Below are positions 1-10,200 of a DNA stretch of 64,000 nt, in pieces; position 1 is the stretch's first letter, and each line of letters opens with the position of its first letter. The notes beneath the pieces were generated by a model. The model was not told where the DNA came from, made no database searches, and saw only the letters and a list, made by a program, of their open reading frames with translations. Source of the stretch: Alkaliflexus imshenetskii DSM 15055 (GTDB lineage Bacteria > Bacteroidota > Bacteroidia > Bacteroidales > Marinilabiliaceae); assembly GCF_000517065.1 (NCBI RefSeq), contig NZ_KI912105.1, forward strand, positions 709,635 to 773,634, read 5' to 3'. Position numbers and translations under genes: made by a program.

Positions 1-307
1 CGGAGTGCAAAGTTAATGTGCCGCTACGTGCCTCAAGTGTGAGCGAGCTCACGCTTACAGTGACCATTGCCTGGTTACCAGAGCCTTCGGCTACTGACAA
101 TTCAATCCAATCGGGTGAGCTGTTATCAATCTGCCACGCTCCCGCATCCGTGGAAAGCGTAAATACAACAGAACCGCCTTCGGCGGGGATTTCGATAAAC
201 TCCGTGCTGACAGTAAGTGAGTTTACTTTGTTATCATCCTTACAGGCAAACAACAGCATAAAAAATAATCCAACGCTCAACATCGCTTCAAACCGAAATA
301 ATCTCAT
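1..307 (-). CDS. BACON-domain lipoprotein, partial (C-terminus off window)
   Basis: The frame opens at an ATG ending at 307 and runs off the left edge, giving about 102 residues. It starts with a lipoprotein signal peptide ending LLFAC at Cys22. The next residues are KDDNK, an acidic stretch like the export signal of Bacteroidota surface lipoproteins. Residues 30-102 have the BACON-domain pattern: a strand rich in Val and Phe after AEGGS, the core SPDWIELS, then a Gly-rich turn and alternating Val/Ser strands. BACON domains usually precede a glycan-binding or glycosidase domain, which would lie outside the window. It is the fourth gene of the region 1 PUL, separated from the third by a terminator-like hairpin. 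Whether the missing part is an enzyme or a binding protein cannot be told. Confidence 0.8.
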   Translation of the reverse strand, partial: MRLFRFEAMLSVGLFFMLLFACKDDNKVNSLTVSTEFIEIPAEGGSVVFTLSTDAGAWQIDNSSPDWIELSVAEGSGNQAMVTVSVSSLTLEARSGTLTLHS

Positions 308-342
308 AACCAATCATTTTAAAACAAAAAAAAGAGTTACTC

Positions 343-378
343 AAAAAGGAAGCCAGTTGAAAAACTGACCTCCTTTTT
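343..378 (-). terminator. Rho-independent terminator or attenuator inside PUL 1
   Basis: On the minus strand an A5GGAGGTCAGTT arm pairs with AACTGGCTTCCT5 across a four-base loop. The stem is about 16 bp with two G-U wobbles and ends in a run of five T. It lies 80 bases after the stop of the lipoprotein gene at 458 and only 36 bases before the ATG of the BACON gene, leaving little room for a separate promoter. It may therefore lower, rather than stop, transcription into the last gene. Confidence 0.7.
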
Positions 379-457
379 ACTAATCAAAATGAACAAACTG
401 CTCAAAATCTATCATAAAACAACGCAAAACTGATTCATGCATGAAGTCAATTTAGAA

Positions 458-1903
458 CTATTTCTTAATCAGATGTACAGCATATGATTCATTCTTTCCA
501 TCATTTTGCTGACCAATCCAGATACCACTCGTTGAATAGTCATTTCCATCTGCATCCTTCTTTACATCAAGAACTTTAACTATTTTTCCTTCGAGAGATA
601 TCCAAACCAATGCAAATTCGTCCGTTAAATCATCACCAAAGGTTATAACACCATTTTCAACAGTAAATGTATTGCTCTTTCCAGCCAGGACACAAGAACC
701 ATCCGCATTAAAAACGAACTCTTTACTACTGGCAGCTGCAAATGTGTCTGCTGCATCCGCAGCACCCCATCCGGCTAAGGTCGTTGCCATATCGGCTGTG
801 TTAGTCCACGCATTTAAACGGGAAGCCTCTTTGATAGTCCCCATGTCACCTACAGCATGCCAACCAATCCAATCCTGCATCACCGGATCAAACTTCCATG
901 TACCAACCAGATCTTCCGATTTGAAGGATGTTTTTACCGGCTCGGTATAAGCAAACTCCTCTTTCACATACTCGTGACCCTCAACAATAAAATTATATAC
1001 AACTACCCACTTAGATTCTTTCTTTGAGCCATCTTCGTTTTCACCTTCATAGACACGCTTTACACCTATTTGCATAGAGTGCTCAGTTAATGAAAATATT
1101 CTGAGTTCACTCATATCAGGAAATTGACCTTCATCTATTCGCATATTGTCAACCGGAATAATACAATCACTGATATTGAGTTTCATCGTTTCCGGATTAA
1201 AACTAAAGTTGTTGTTGCATGTTTCGCCGTTACGCACAATGGAAATGGTTCCGGCAGTAGCATTAAAAGTTATTGTACCATAGTTTTCTGCTGGCATTAA
1301 CCATGTATTCTCTTTATAAACAGGAGACCAGTTGAAAAAAGTGGCCATTGATTTACCTTGCAAATCGTAAGGCAATTGTGACTCTAAGACATCCCATGCC
1401 CAATAAGGGTCAATATCATCACCGCTATAATAAATAGGGCCATCAAAGTATAGCGATTTGCCATTTTCATCAATATCCATCCGCCACGTTTTGGTCTTAT
1501 TTGCACCGCCAGAGAGGAATAGCCACATACCTTCATCCAGGAAAGCCAAATCATCATTCTCAATCACCACATCAAAGGGCTCAGATGTTAAAGTAATGCC
1601 AGCAGCCAGCACATTGCAAGTGAATTGGTAGGTTCCTTTAAGCGGTAATTGAACCACTACCTGACCATCAACTACATTGTAGTTAGTTGCAGCATCTTCG
1701 TTACGAAACCAAACATTACCAGTACGTGTGGTGGCAAAACTGACAGAATTGCCTGTTACCACAAAACTAAAGTCCACATTAATTACCGGAACAGAAGAAG
1801 TAGGGTCTTCTTTTGGATCATCCTTGTCGTCTTTACAGGCTGAAAAAGCCAGCATCATAACCCCTGCAAGGGCTATTAAAAGTTTAAAACTCATTTTTCT
1901 CAT
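458..1903 (-). CDS. PUL-associated surface lipoprotein, unknown family
   Basis: This is a 481-residue protein with a lipoprotein signal peptide ending LAFSAC at Cys23, followed by KDDKDD, which resembles the surface-export signal of Bacteroidota lipoproteins. After it come a PKD/Ig-like strand pattern (residues about 38-115) and a long beta-rich region with many Trp and aromatic residues. The last 150 residues carry a lipocalin-like phrase, DLVGTWKFD. I recognise no catalytic motif. It lies 43 bases after susD and in the same direction, the usual position of a SusE/SusF-type or other surface glycan-binding protein. That role is inferred from position, length and export signal, not from a named domain. 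Confidence 0.72.
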   Translation of the reverse strand: MRKMSFKLLIALAGVMMLAFSACKDDKDDPKEDPTSSVPVINVDFSFVVTGNSVSFATTRTGNVWFRNEDAATNYNVVDGQVVVQLPLKGTYQFTCNVLAAGITLTSEPFDVVIENDDLAFLDEGMWLFLSGGANKTKTWRMDIDENGKSLYFDGPIYYSGDDIDPYWAWDVLESQLPYDLQGKSMATFFNWSPVYKENTWLMPAENYGTITFNATAGTISIVRNGETCNNNFSFNPETMKLNISDCIIPVDNMRIDEGQFPDMSELRIFSLTEHSMQIGVKRVYEGENEDGSKKESKWVVVYNFIVEGHEYVKEEFAYTEPVKTSFKSEDLVGTWKFDPVMQDWIGWHAVGDMGTIKEASRLNAWTNTADMATTLAGWGAADAADTFAAASSKEFVFNADGSCVLAGKSNTFTVENGVITFGDDLTDEFALVWISLEGKIVKVLDVKKDADGNDYSTSGIWIGQQNDGKNESYAVHLIKK

Positions 1904-1945
1904 AACGTAAATGATTTAGTTTAAGATTGCTAATTTGATAACCAA

Positions 1946-3580
1946 CTACCAGCCATTATTTTGAGTCAACACATTATCTGACAGGGTAATTTGGTTATAT
2001 GGAATTTGAAACAGACCTCTGGTTGTTTTAATGTTCTCACCATTTCTGGCTTTAGCAACATCGTTGTTACCGGTTTTTACAGTACCTGTATAGGTGATTT
2101 TTGAAGCGGCGTAATTCAGCGAATGATCATATCGCAGCAAATCCCAGTAGCGCAATCCTTCAAAAGCAAACTCATACATACGTTCCTGAAAAATCGCCTC
2201 TTTATTCACCGTACCCAACGGAGATAAACCAGCGCGGCTACGCACCTGATTCACATATTCAAGTGCATTGGCGCTGCCCAGTTCTGCGGCCATCAGCAAC
2301 ACATCGGAATAGCGGATGCTGAAATAGTCCTGAAACTGACCTATCATAAAGTTGACGCCTCCATAACTCTCGGCAATACTGTTGCCATTTTCATCGCAAG
2401 TAGGTACATACTTTTTGGTAAAATAACCGGTGTATTCCTTCACATCCTTTATCTGATTGTAGGCAATACCTTCCTGAGCTACAGCCATAATTGAGGCATC
2501 GCGACGGGTGTCGTTAACCGGCCAGTTCAGATAAAATTCGGGCACAACGGTACTTGCTCCCCATCCGGTGCCGTAACCGTATTTTGGAATGCTTTGCAGA
2601 CGAATACCATTCATCACCATCCAGTGGTTACCATCCGTATTGCCATTGTAGTCACTGGTATATGTGTACTTTATGGCAAATACCACTTCCTTGTTCGTTT
2701 CACCTGCGTAGGTATGATCGCTAATTTTATTACCATCTTTCACCGCCTTATAGGTCGAGGCTGCCGGCCATAAATCGTAGAAACTCTCAACCAGACCATA
2801 TCCACTGTTTGCAATTACATTTTCGAGATGCACCAATACTTGCTCACGGGATACCATACCTGCCAAATCGGCTTTATTATAATACCCGGTATAATAGAGA
2901 TAAACGCGTGCCAGCAGCGACTTGGCAGCCCATTTATTGGCATATCCGTGCTGTGTGGCGGGAATTTGCTGATAGGTTACACTACTTGCATGTTCGGCAG
3001 CAAAAACGAGATCCTCAGCAATCAATTTATAGGTGTCGTCGGGATTTGCCTGAGGTATATTCTCTTTTGTTTCGCGCGTTACAAGGGGTACTCTTTCAAA
3101 CATGCGTACCATATCGAAATAGAAGAACGCACGCAGAAATCGAGCCTGAGCAAGCACTTGATTCTTAAGTTCAGGACTTGAACTCCAGTCGGCCTGATCG
3201 ATGCGACTTATGAGTTTATTGCATCTGAAAATGCCCTTGTAGTAATTTATCCAGTTTGCTTCAAACATGTTGAGGTCACCGGGAGAGACATTTTTATTGT
3301 GCTCGTCGAGCATTGAATAGCCATTGCCGTCGCTGGCACCGGTTCCGCCAAATGCATAGTCAGCCATTACAGTTGCAGCCACAGGAAGCGCTACGCCATC
3401 GGCCCAAATCAATTGCAGTGCATCATAGCATCCCACCAACGCTTCATAGCACTCTTCGGGTGTTGAGTAAAAATTTTCATCGGTTTTTCGGGTGAGTACA
3501 TCGGTATCCAGAAAACTCTCACTGCATGCACTCACTATGGCTACCAGCCAGATATAGATTAGTATCTTGAAATCTTTCAT
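1946..3580 (-). CDS. SusD/RagB-family glycan-binding lipoprotein (PUL 1)
   Basis: The 544-residue lipoprotein has its acylated Cys at position 19 (AIVSAC). The N-terminal half has the helical TPR-like scaffold of the family, with phrases such as ARFLRAFFYFDMVRMF. The C-terminal RagB/SusD domain contains RYSDVLLMAAE, VNQVRSRAGL, FEGLRYWDLLRY and IPYNQI. SusD proteins form the lid over the SusC channel at the outer-membrane surface and hand oligosaccharides to it. The gene starts 11 bases after the susC stop, so the two are co-transcribed. The substrate cannot be read from the sequence. Confidence 0.95.
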   Translation of the reverse strand: MKDFKILIYIWLVAIVSACSESFLDTDVLTRKTDENFYSTPEECYEALVGCYDALQLIWADGVALPVAATVMADYAFGGTGASDGNGYSMLDEHNKNVSPGDLNMFEANWINYYKGIFRCNKLISRIDQADWSSSPELKNQVLAQARFLRAFFYFDMVRMFERVPLVTRETKENIPQANPDDTYKLIAEDLVFAAEHASSVTYQQIPATQHGYANKWAAKSLLARVYLYYTGYYNKADLAGMVSREQVLVHLENVIANSGYGLVESFYDLWPAASTYKAVKDGNKISDHTYAGETNKEVVFAIKYTYTSDYNGNTDGNHWMVMNGIRLQSIPKYGYGTGWGASTVVPEFYLNWPVNDTRRDASIMAVAQEGIAYNQIKDVKEYTGYFTKKYVPTCDENGNSIAESYGGVNFMIGQFQDYFSIRYSDVLLMAAELGSANALEYVNQVRSRAGLSPLGTVNKEAIFQERMYEFAFEGLRYWDLLRYDHSLNYAASKITYTGTVKTGNNDVAKARNGENIKTTRGLFQIPYNQITLSDNVLTQNNGW

Positions 3581-3591
3581 CGCACTACGAA

Positions 3592-6500
3592 TTAAAAATT
3601 AACATTCACGCCAAACAGAACGGTGCGGGGACGCGGATAAAAGCCCAGGTCGATTCCCGATGAAAACTTATCGGTGGCACCTCTGTCAAAACCATAACCA
3701 ACTTCCGGATCCATCCCATTGTATTTGGTAAATGTGTAGAGATTCTGCACTGATGCATACACCCTGAAACGGGAAAAGAGCTCCATATTCATCACCTTGG
3801 CCAGATCAAAACCCAGGGTTACGTTGCTGATGCGCAAATAATCGCCATCCTGCACAAAGAGGTCGGAAAACTGATAATTGCGATTCTCATTGGTCACACG
3901 AGGAATGCGGTTAGAGGTACCAGGGCCGGTCCATCGCTCCAATATTTCGGTAGTATAATTGGCATACCGATCCACATGATTTCGGTACGACTGAACTATT
4001 TGATTCCCCGCAACACCATTGGCGTTCAGATAAAAATCAAACGCTTTGTAGTTGCAAGCAAATGAGAATCCATAGATAAAGTCGGGATTGGGATTGCCAA
4101 CCATCACCTTGTCCAAGTCGTTGATGATGCCATCACCATTCTGGTCAATGTAACGCACATCGCCGGGCCGGGCGTTGGGGTGCACCACGCGGCCATTGTT
4201 AACATAACTCTGTACTTCAGCAAGTGATTGAAACAATCCGTCGGTCTGGTATCCCCAAAAGAAACCTATGGGATAGCCGGTTTGCGCACGGTAAAACTCC
4301 GTTGAATTGTTATAGAGCGAATTGGTAGCGCCATGAATGGTTTCATCGTCGGTGGGAATATCCTTTACCTGATTTTTATTATAAGCACCGTTAACCGATA
4401 TGGAATAACCGAAATCACGATAGTTTCGGTTGTATGAAACCGCTAGCTCCACACCACTGTTCTCGACGTTACCACCATTTATAAATGGGGCATCGGTTCC
4501 GGCAGTAGCCAGCACAGGCGCCACAAGGAGCCAGTCTTTGGTGGTTTTTTTATACCAGTCGAAATTGATGGTCACCAGATTGTTTATCACATTGGCATCA
4601 AAACCTATGTTGAGCTGCTCACTGGTCTCCCACTTTAAATCCGGATTGGCCAGTCTGTTGGGATAGGCTCCGGGTGTACTCACCCCTTCAACATCGCCAA
4701 AAGCATAAGTTGCCTGGGTAAACTTGATGGGTGCCATATACTGATGCGCATCAATGGCCTGGTTGCCATTCTGACCCCAGCTGGCTCGTAATTTGAAGAA
4801 ATTCAGATGCTGCGTAATGCTCTCCATGAAGGTTTCATTTGTAATCACCCAGCCAACCGATACCGAAGGAAAATATCCCCATCGGTTGCTTTTGGAAAAC
4901 TTGGATGAACCATCGGCGCGGAAGGTGGCATTCAACATGTAGGTTTCATCATAGTTATATTGTACCCGGCCAAAATATGAAAGCAGCTTATCTTCGTCAT
5001 TGGGTCCGCCGCCTATCGAGAGCTTTGCCCACTCCTGATTGGTGGTATTGCTTATCCAAGCATATTTAAGGGAATTAAATGCCAGGTCGGAATTGCTGGT
5101 ATACATCCATGAGCCGTTGTACTGGCGCGACGACATCCCTGTCATCACATCCATTTTGTGTAATCCTTTGGTGAACGCATAACTTAGGATGTTGTCAAAG
5201 TTCCACGCTATTCCCTTACCCAAATTTTGTGAGGCCTCGTCGTTTCTGCGGTGTGCATAAATACTCAACTCATAAACAGGCTTGTACTCGCGACGCTCAG
5301 AGCTATGGTAATCAATACCAAAAGCCGTGCGATACTTAAGACCTTTGATGATATCGAGTTCGGCATATACATCGCCAAGTAATTTCTGATCGTTTCTTAT
5401 ATTCTGATTGTTCAGAACCATACTTGCATAAGGGTTTGCCTCGGTGTTGTTCCAATATGTGCGACCAAACTGATCGGTAATGGTTTGTGATGCTGTATTG
5501 AAAAAGTTACCATTATTGTCACGCACCGGCATGAGCGGACTTACATTAAATGCTCCACGAAGCGTATTCCCATACTGATCGCCAACGCTCACACCAACCT
5601 TCTCACTGTAGGTGAAAGTCAGATTCTGACCCACACGTAAACGGCCACCATACAACTTACTTTGTGAATTGAAGCGACCATTATACCGCTCAAAATTGGA
5701 TAAATCACGACCGCCAACAATCCCTTCCTGACCAGAGTATGACAAGGACATTGAGTAAGTTGATTGATCATTTCCACCTATTGCACCAATCACGTAATTC
5801 TGAATGGCCGCGTTCTCCACAAACATCTCATCGAGCCAGTTGGTATCGGCAGGTCCGCCTTCCACATACGCTGCCATGTTATTGAGGTTGAACGGCAAAT
5901 TATCGGGACGTCCGCCTGAATTCACATGCTGTTCGTTCATAATCATGGCATATTCACGAGCATTAAGCATGTTTATCTTCTTGGCCCGATTCTGAAAACC
6001 ATAATAGGCATCAAAAGTGACTTGCGACTGCCCGGCCTGCCCTTTTTTGGTTGTAACCAGCACCACACCATTGGCAGCCCGTGAACCATATATGGCTGCA
6101 GAAGCTGCATCTTTAAGTACATCAATGGATTCTATGTCGGATGCATTAAGATGATCAATGTTACCTGTCGCCACCCCATCCACAATATAGAGTGGGCCAG
6201 AATTTCCGATAGTACCAAGTCCGCGAATCACCACTCGTGCTCCCTCACCGGGCTGTCCAGAAGTTGATGTAATATTGATTCCGGCAGCCTGCCCTTGCAA
6301 AGCTTGCAGAGGACTTAAAGCATTCCGGCTCTCGAGGGCATCGCCACGCACCTGCGCGGTAGCTCCGGTCACAAGTCGTTTCTTCTGAACACCATACCCA
6401 ACTACCACTACCTCGTCCAAATCGGTTACTGCCGGTCTCATCTGTACATTTATAACAGCGCGTCCGGCAACCGGAATCTCCTGCGCTTCAAAGCCAATAA

Positions 6501-6714
6501 TTGAGAATAACAGAACGGCATCATCACCGGCCGAAATGTTATAGGCGCCATCAACCTGGGATATTGTACCCTGCATAGTTCCCTTTATCAGTATCGAAAC
6601 TCCGGGCACAGGCTCATTAAAATTATCTGTTACAACTCCCGTAACACTCCTCTGGGCCGATAGACCCAAGAAGATCATGAGCATTAATAAAATCAGAGAT
6701 TCCCTTTTTAACAT
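3592..6714 (-). CDS. SusC/RagA TonB-dependent outer-membrane transporter (PUL 1)
   Basis: The 1040-residue protein has a signal peptide ending near residue 20 (GLSAQ). A CarboxypepD_reg-like domain follows (about 22-105, with SVTGVVTDNFNEPVPGVSI), then a TonB-box-like DEVVVVGYG (about 99-107). The plug contains PLYIVDG and IESIDVLKDAASAAIYG, and the rest is a long barrel ending in FGVNVNF with a terminal Phe. This is the standard SusC architecture and length. It imports oligosaccharides across the outer membrane using TonB energy, in complex with the SusD encoded next to it. It is the first gene of PUL 1 and diverges from the sensor kinase gene at 7281. Confidence 0.96.
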   Translation of the reverse strand: MLKRESLILLMLMIFLGLSAQRSVTGVVTDNFNEPVPGVSILIKGTMQGTISQVDGAYNISAGDDAVLLFSIIGFEAQEIPVAGRAVINVQMRPAVTDLDEVVVVGYGVQKKRLVTGATAQVRGDALESRNALSPLQALQGQAAGINITSTSGQPGEGARVVIRGLGTIGNSGPLYIVDGVATGNIDHLNASDIESIDVLKDAASAAIYGSRAANGVVLVTTKKGQAGQSQVTFDAYYGFQNRAKKINMLNAREYAMIMNEQHVNSGGRPDNLPFNLNNMAAYVEGGPADTNWLDEMFVENAAIQNYVIGAIGGNDQSTYSMSLSYSGQEGIVGGRDLSNFERYNGRFNSQSKLYGGRLRVGQNLTFTYSEKVGVSVGDQYGNTLRGAFNVSPLMPVRDNNGNFFNTASQTITDQFGRTYWNNTEANPYASMVLNNQNIRNDQKLLGDVYAELDIIKGLKYRTAFGIDYHSSERREYKPVYELSIYAHRRNDEASQNLGKGIAWNFDNILSYAFTKGLHKMDVMTGMSSRQYNGSWMYTSNSDLAFNSLKYAWISNTTNQEWAKLSIGGGPNDEDKLLSYFGRVQYNYDETYMLNATFRADGSSKFSKSNRWGYFPSVSVGWVITNETFMESITQHLNFFKLRASWGQNGNQAIDAHQYMAPIKFTQATYAFGDVEGVSTPGAYPNRLANPDLKWETSEQLNIGFDANVINNLVTINFDWYKKTTKDWLLVAPVLATAGTDAPFINGGNVENSGVELAVSYNRNYRDFGYSISVNGAYNKNQVKDIPTDDETIHGATNSLYNNSTEFYRAQTGYPIGFFWGYQTDGLFQSLAEVQSYVNNGRVVHPNARPGDVRYIDQNGDGIINDLDKVMVGNPNPDFIYGFSFACNYKAFDFYLNANGVAGNQIVQSYRNHVDRYANYTTEILERWTGPGTSNRIPRVTNENRNYQFSDLFVQDGDYLRISNVTLGFDLAKVMNMELFSRFRVYASVQNLYTFTKYNGMDPEVGYGFDRGATDKFSSGIDLGFYPRPRTVLFGVNVNF

Positions 6715-7280
6715 AGTCGAAATGTTTATTCCTTTAGTTGTTAAAATCTTTCACAAACATTAAAAACATCATTAAGCAAACGTTATTCAAAATTATTTTA
6801 ACACTATTTAAGATATTAGGCGAAATGTGCAGACATAGGGTGTCAAATGTATTTGACCATTTCAGGAATGTCTTTTGAAAGGGGGATATTTGTATTCCTC
6901 AAAACATCATTTATCCTGATGTACAACGCATTATCAGGCTATCAAATCAACAATAAAAAGTGTGAAATCGGATAAAGGTTATTGTAGTATTATGGAAACG
7001 GAAGCCATAGAAACGTCATTTAATAGAAGAAACTCTAAAACCTTTTAAAAAAGTAACTCGTACACCTCGACAAGTCATGGTATATCACACAAAACTGATT
7101 AACTTTTGGTTATTTTATGAGCTTTAAATGGAGAAGATTATTGATAACCAAACACAAAAACTGCGCTTACCCATTCACAGTTTCTACACAATAATTACAA
7201 AAAACAAAAGCACGTTGATTATTTCGATGGAAAAGCAATATATTTAAGATACCAAACCCATATTTTTCAAAAATCAGAAA
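6715..7280. promoter_or_regulatory. Divergent control region between susC (PUL 1) and the sensor kinase
   Basis: This 566-base AT-rich stretch has no credible gene. On the minus strand CAAAATTA at 6788-6795 reads as a TAnnTTTG -7 element for susC; no TTG sits at the ideal distance upstream. A perfect inverted repeat, TCAAAT-gt-ATTTGA, lies at 6843-6856, about 50 bases upstream of that element, where an activator could bind. On the plus strand a candidate promoter for the kinase lies at 7215-7246. Confidence 0.45.
7215..7246 (+). promoter_or_regulatory. Candidate Bacteroidota-type promoter for the sensor kinase
   Basis: TTG at 7215-7217 is followed, after 21 bases, by TATATTTA at 7239-7246. 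That is one mismatch from the TAnnTTTG -7 consensus at the usual 19-21 base spacing. The expected transcription start near 7253 would leave a leader of about 28 bases before the ATG at 7281. Confidence 0.4.
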
Positions 7281-10200
7281 ATGGCCCTATTTAATCTTAA
7301 TAGAAACCACAAACATAAAAACCAGATACTTTCATTATTTGCGGCAATGATGTGTCTATTGCTGTCGCCCGAGGCGAATTCTCTTACGATAACGAACATC
7401 TCTCTCACACACTTTTCGGCCAACAATAAACTGCCCGGTGAGTCTATTCAATGCATTTATCAGGATAAATATGGCATCCTCTGGATGGGAATAGAATCGG
7501 CAGGACTTACAAAATACGACGGAAAAACACACACCCAATATAGAAATTCTCCCAATGATACATCCTCAATTTCAACCAATTATCCGGTATCGATAATCGA
7601 GGACAACCTTGGCTTTATGTGGGTGGCTACCACCGATGGACTGAATAAAATGAACCGTTTCAACGGAAAGTTTCAGAGATTTAGAAATGAGCCCAACAGC
7701 AACTATTCCCTTTCGAGTAACATCATCAATAAGCTGATAAAAGACAAACTCGGCATGATATGGATTGCAACCAGCAATGGCATTACCATTCTCAACCCAT
7801 ATAAAGATGAATTCATCCGGCTGTTTAACAATCCAGACCCGCAAACACCTGCCGCCGACAATGAAATTTACGCTCTACACATGGACAGAGATGGGAATAT
7901 GTGGATAGGTTCGGCGCTACTGGGGTTGTACATGATAAATCAAAGTACCTACTTGCCTGTACTAAAACAATGGCAATCAGAGCCTGCTGAAAATCTGCAG
8001 TTCCCTTTGAAGGAGGTGCAGCGGTGGGATAAAGCATTGAAGCACGTTAACCTTCAAACCATTCGCACCATCACCTCGTCCAACACCGATACGATATGGA
8101 TTGGAAGCCAAAATGGTTTATTTCGATATTTAAAACGAACTGACTCTTTTGAACATGTCAGGTTTTCGTCTCCTGAACAGAACCACCTGAATACTTGCAC
8201 CTATATCACACTTTACATCGATTCATTAAACTATCTATGGGCTGGTAGTTCAAACGATGGACTGGTTGCCATAAACCTCAACAGCAATGAAGTAAGCTAT
8301 CTCAACGAAAACGCATACGCCACCAACCAACTCAAAAGCAATGCGATACGTGATATTATGCAAACGCACTGTGGCTTGATTTGGATTGCCACAAAATTTG
8401 GCGGGTTACACTATTTCGATCGTCGAAAGCAAACATTTCCACTTCTTAAAAAGGGCACTGAACCGACACTTGGCCTGAGCGACGACTTTGTGCTTTCTGT
8501 AGCAGAAGACGTTGATGGTTACATCTGGATAGGCACCAAAGGTGGTGGCCTCAATCGGTACAATCCGATAACAAAGACATTTAAATGGTACCGAAAAGGA
8601 AATGAAACCGGCAATATTCAGAGTAACCGAATCGAATGCCTGCAAACCGACAACAGCCACACCTTATGGATTGGCTCAGAAGATGGTCTAATCAGTAAAA
8701 AAAGAAATTCAGAAATATTTACAACACATGCGAAAATGCATGTGCGAAACATATACATATCTGACGATAAGCACATTTGGATTGGTACAACCAATGGTTT
8801 GTTCAGATACAGCATTGAATATGCCCGGCTAAACCCACTGCCCACCCGCCATACTGATTTTTTCGATGTGGAAAATAATATTGGCATCACCCGTGTTTTT
8901 GAGGATAGTAAAGGCATACTCTGGATTGCAACCAATGCCAACGGGCTTTTTGAATATCATATCATCAGCGACAAACTCATCAGCCACACCCATAAAAGCG
9001 AAGTATCACACTCCATAAGTGGCAACCAGGTAAGGGCTATTTATGAGGATTCGAAAAACCGCCTATGGATTGGCACAAAATCAGACGGACTTAATCTTTA
9101 CGACTACGCATCGGGGCATTTTATTCAGGTTTCAACACCCGAAACCTTGCCATCAAACACCATTTACCATATTCTTGAAGACAACTCAGGCTATTTGTGG
9201 CTTGGTACGCACAATGGAATCAGCAGGTTCAACCCTGAAGATGGGAAATTTATCTCCTTCTCTACACATCATGGACTGCAAGGTCTGATTTTCGACATCA
9301 ACGCACATTGCAAAACCAAAAATGGCCTTCTGCTTATGGGTGGCAGTCAAGGGCTTAACATCTTTAATCCGGATGAAATAACCTTCCAGAGTTACAAAGC
9401 GCCGTTGATTATTTCCAGATTTAGTGTGTTTAATGCTACCAAGGCCATTGATATTGCAAGCCCTACGGAGTTTGTATTAGATACACGTAGCAACTATCTC
9501 TCGTTTGAAATCGCTCTCCTCGATTATGCTAATCCCGACGAAAACAAATATGCCTACATGCTCCAACCAATTGATAATGACTGGATTTATGCAGGCACAC
9601 GCAACTTCACTTCCTACACCAACCTGGCTCCCGGAAAATACACCTTTAAAGTTAAAGGAGCCAACAGTGATGACGTATGGATATACGAAGGGATGGAACT
9701 CGAGATTACCATTCCGGCTCCGTTTTGGAAAAAACCCTGGTTTGTGCCTTTGTTCATTGTCATCGCCATTGCGCTTCTTCTGATTATCTACTACCTGAGA
9801 ATAATAGCCAGTCGGCGCAGAGAAGCGATTTTAAAATCCGAAGTACAGCAACGTACCATGGATCTATCCAATGCCTACCGGAAACTGGAAAAATTTAACC
9901 GTCAGATAGAGAAGCACAACAAGACACTACGCTTGCAAAAAGACCGTATTTCGAGGCAAAACCTGGAACTTACCATACACAGACAAAACCTGGAGCTAAT
10001 GGTAGTAGATCGCACGCGCGACCTGGAAGAAGCAAAATTAAAGGCAGAAGAGAGCGATAGGTTGAAATCGGCATTTCTGGCAAACATGAGCCACGAGATA
10101 CGCACGCCGCTTAATGCTATCATGGGCTTTATCGACTTATTGGAGGCCGACGAGTTCGACGATGAGGAGAGAACAAGAATCAATGGCATTATTCAATCAA

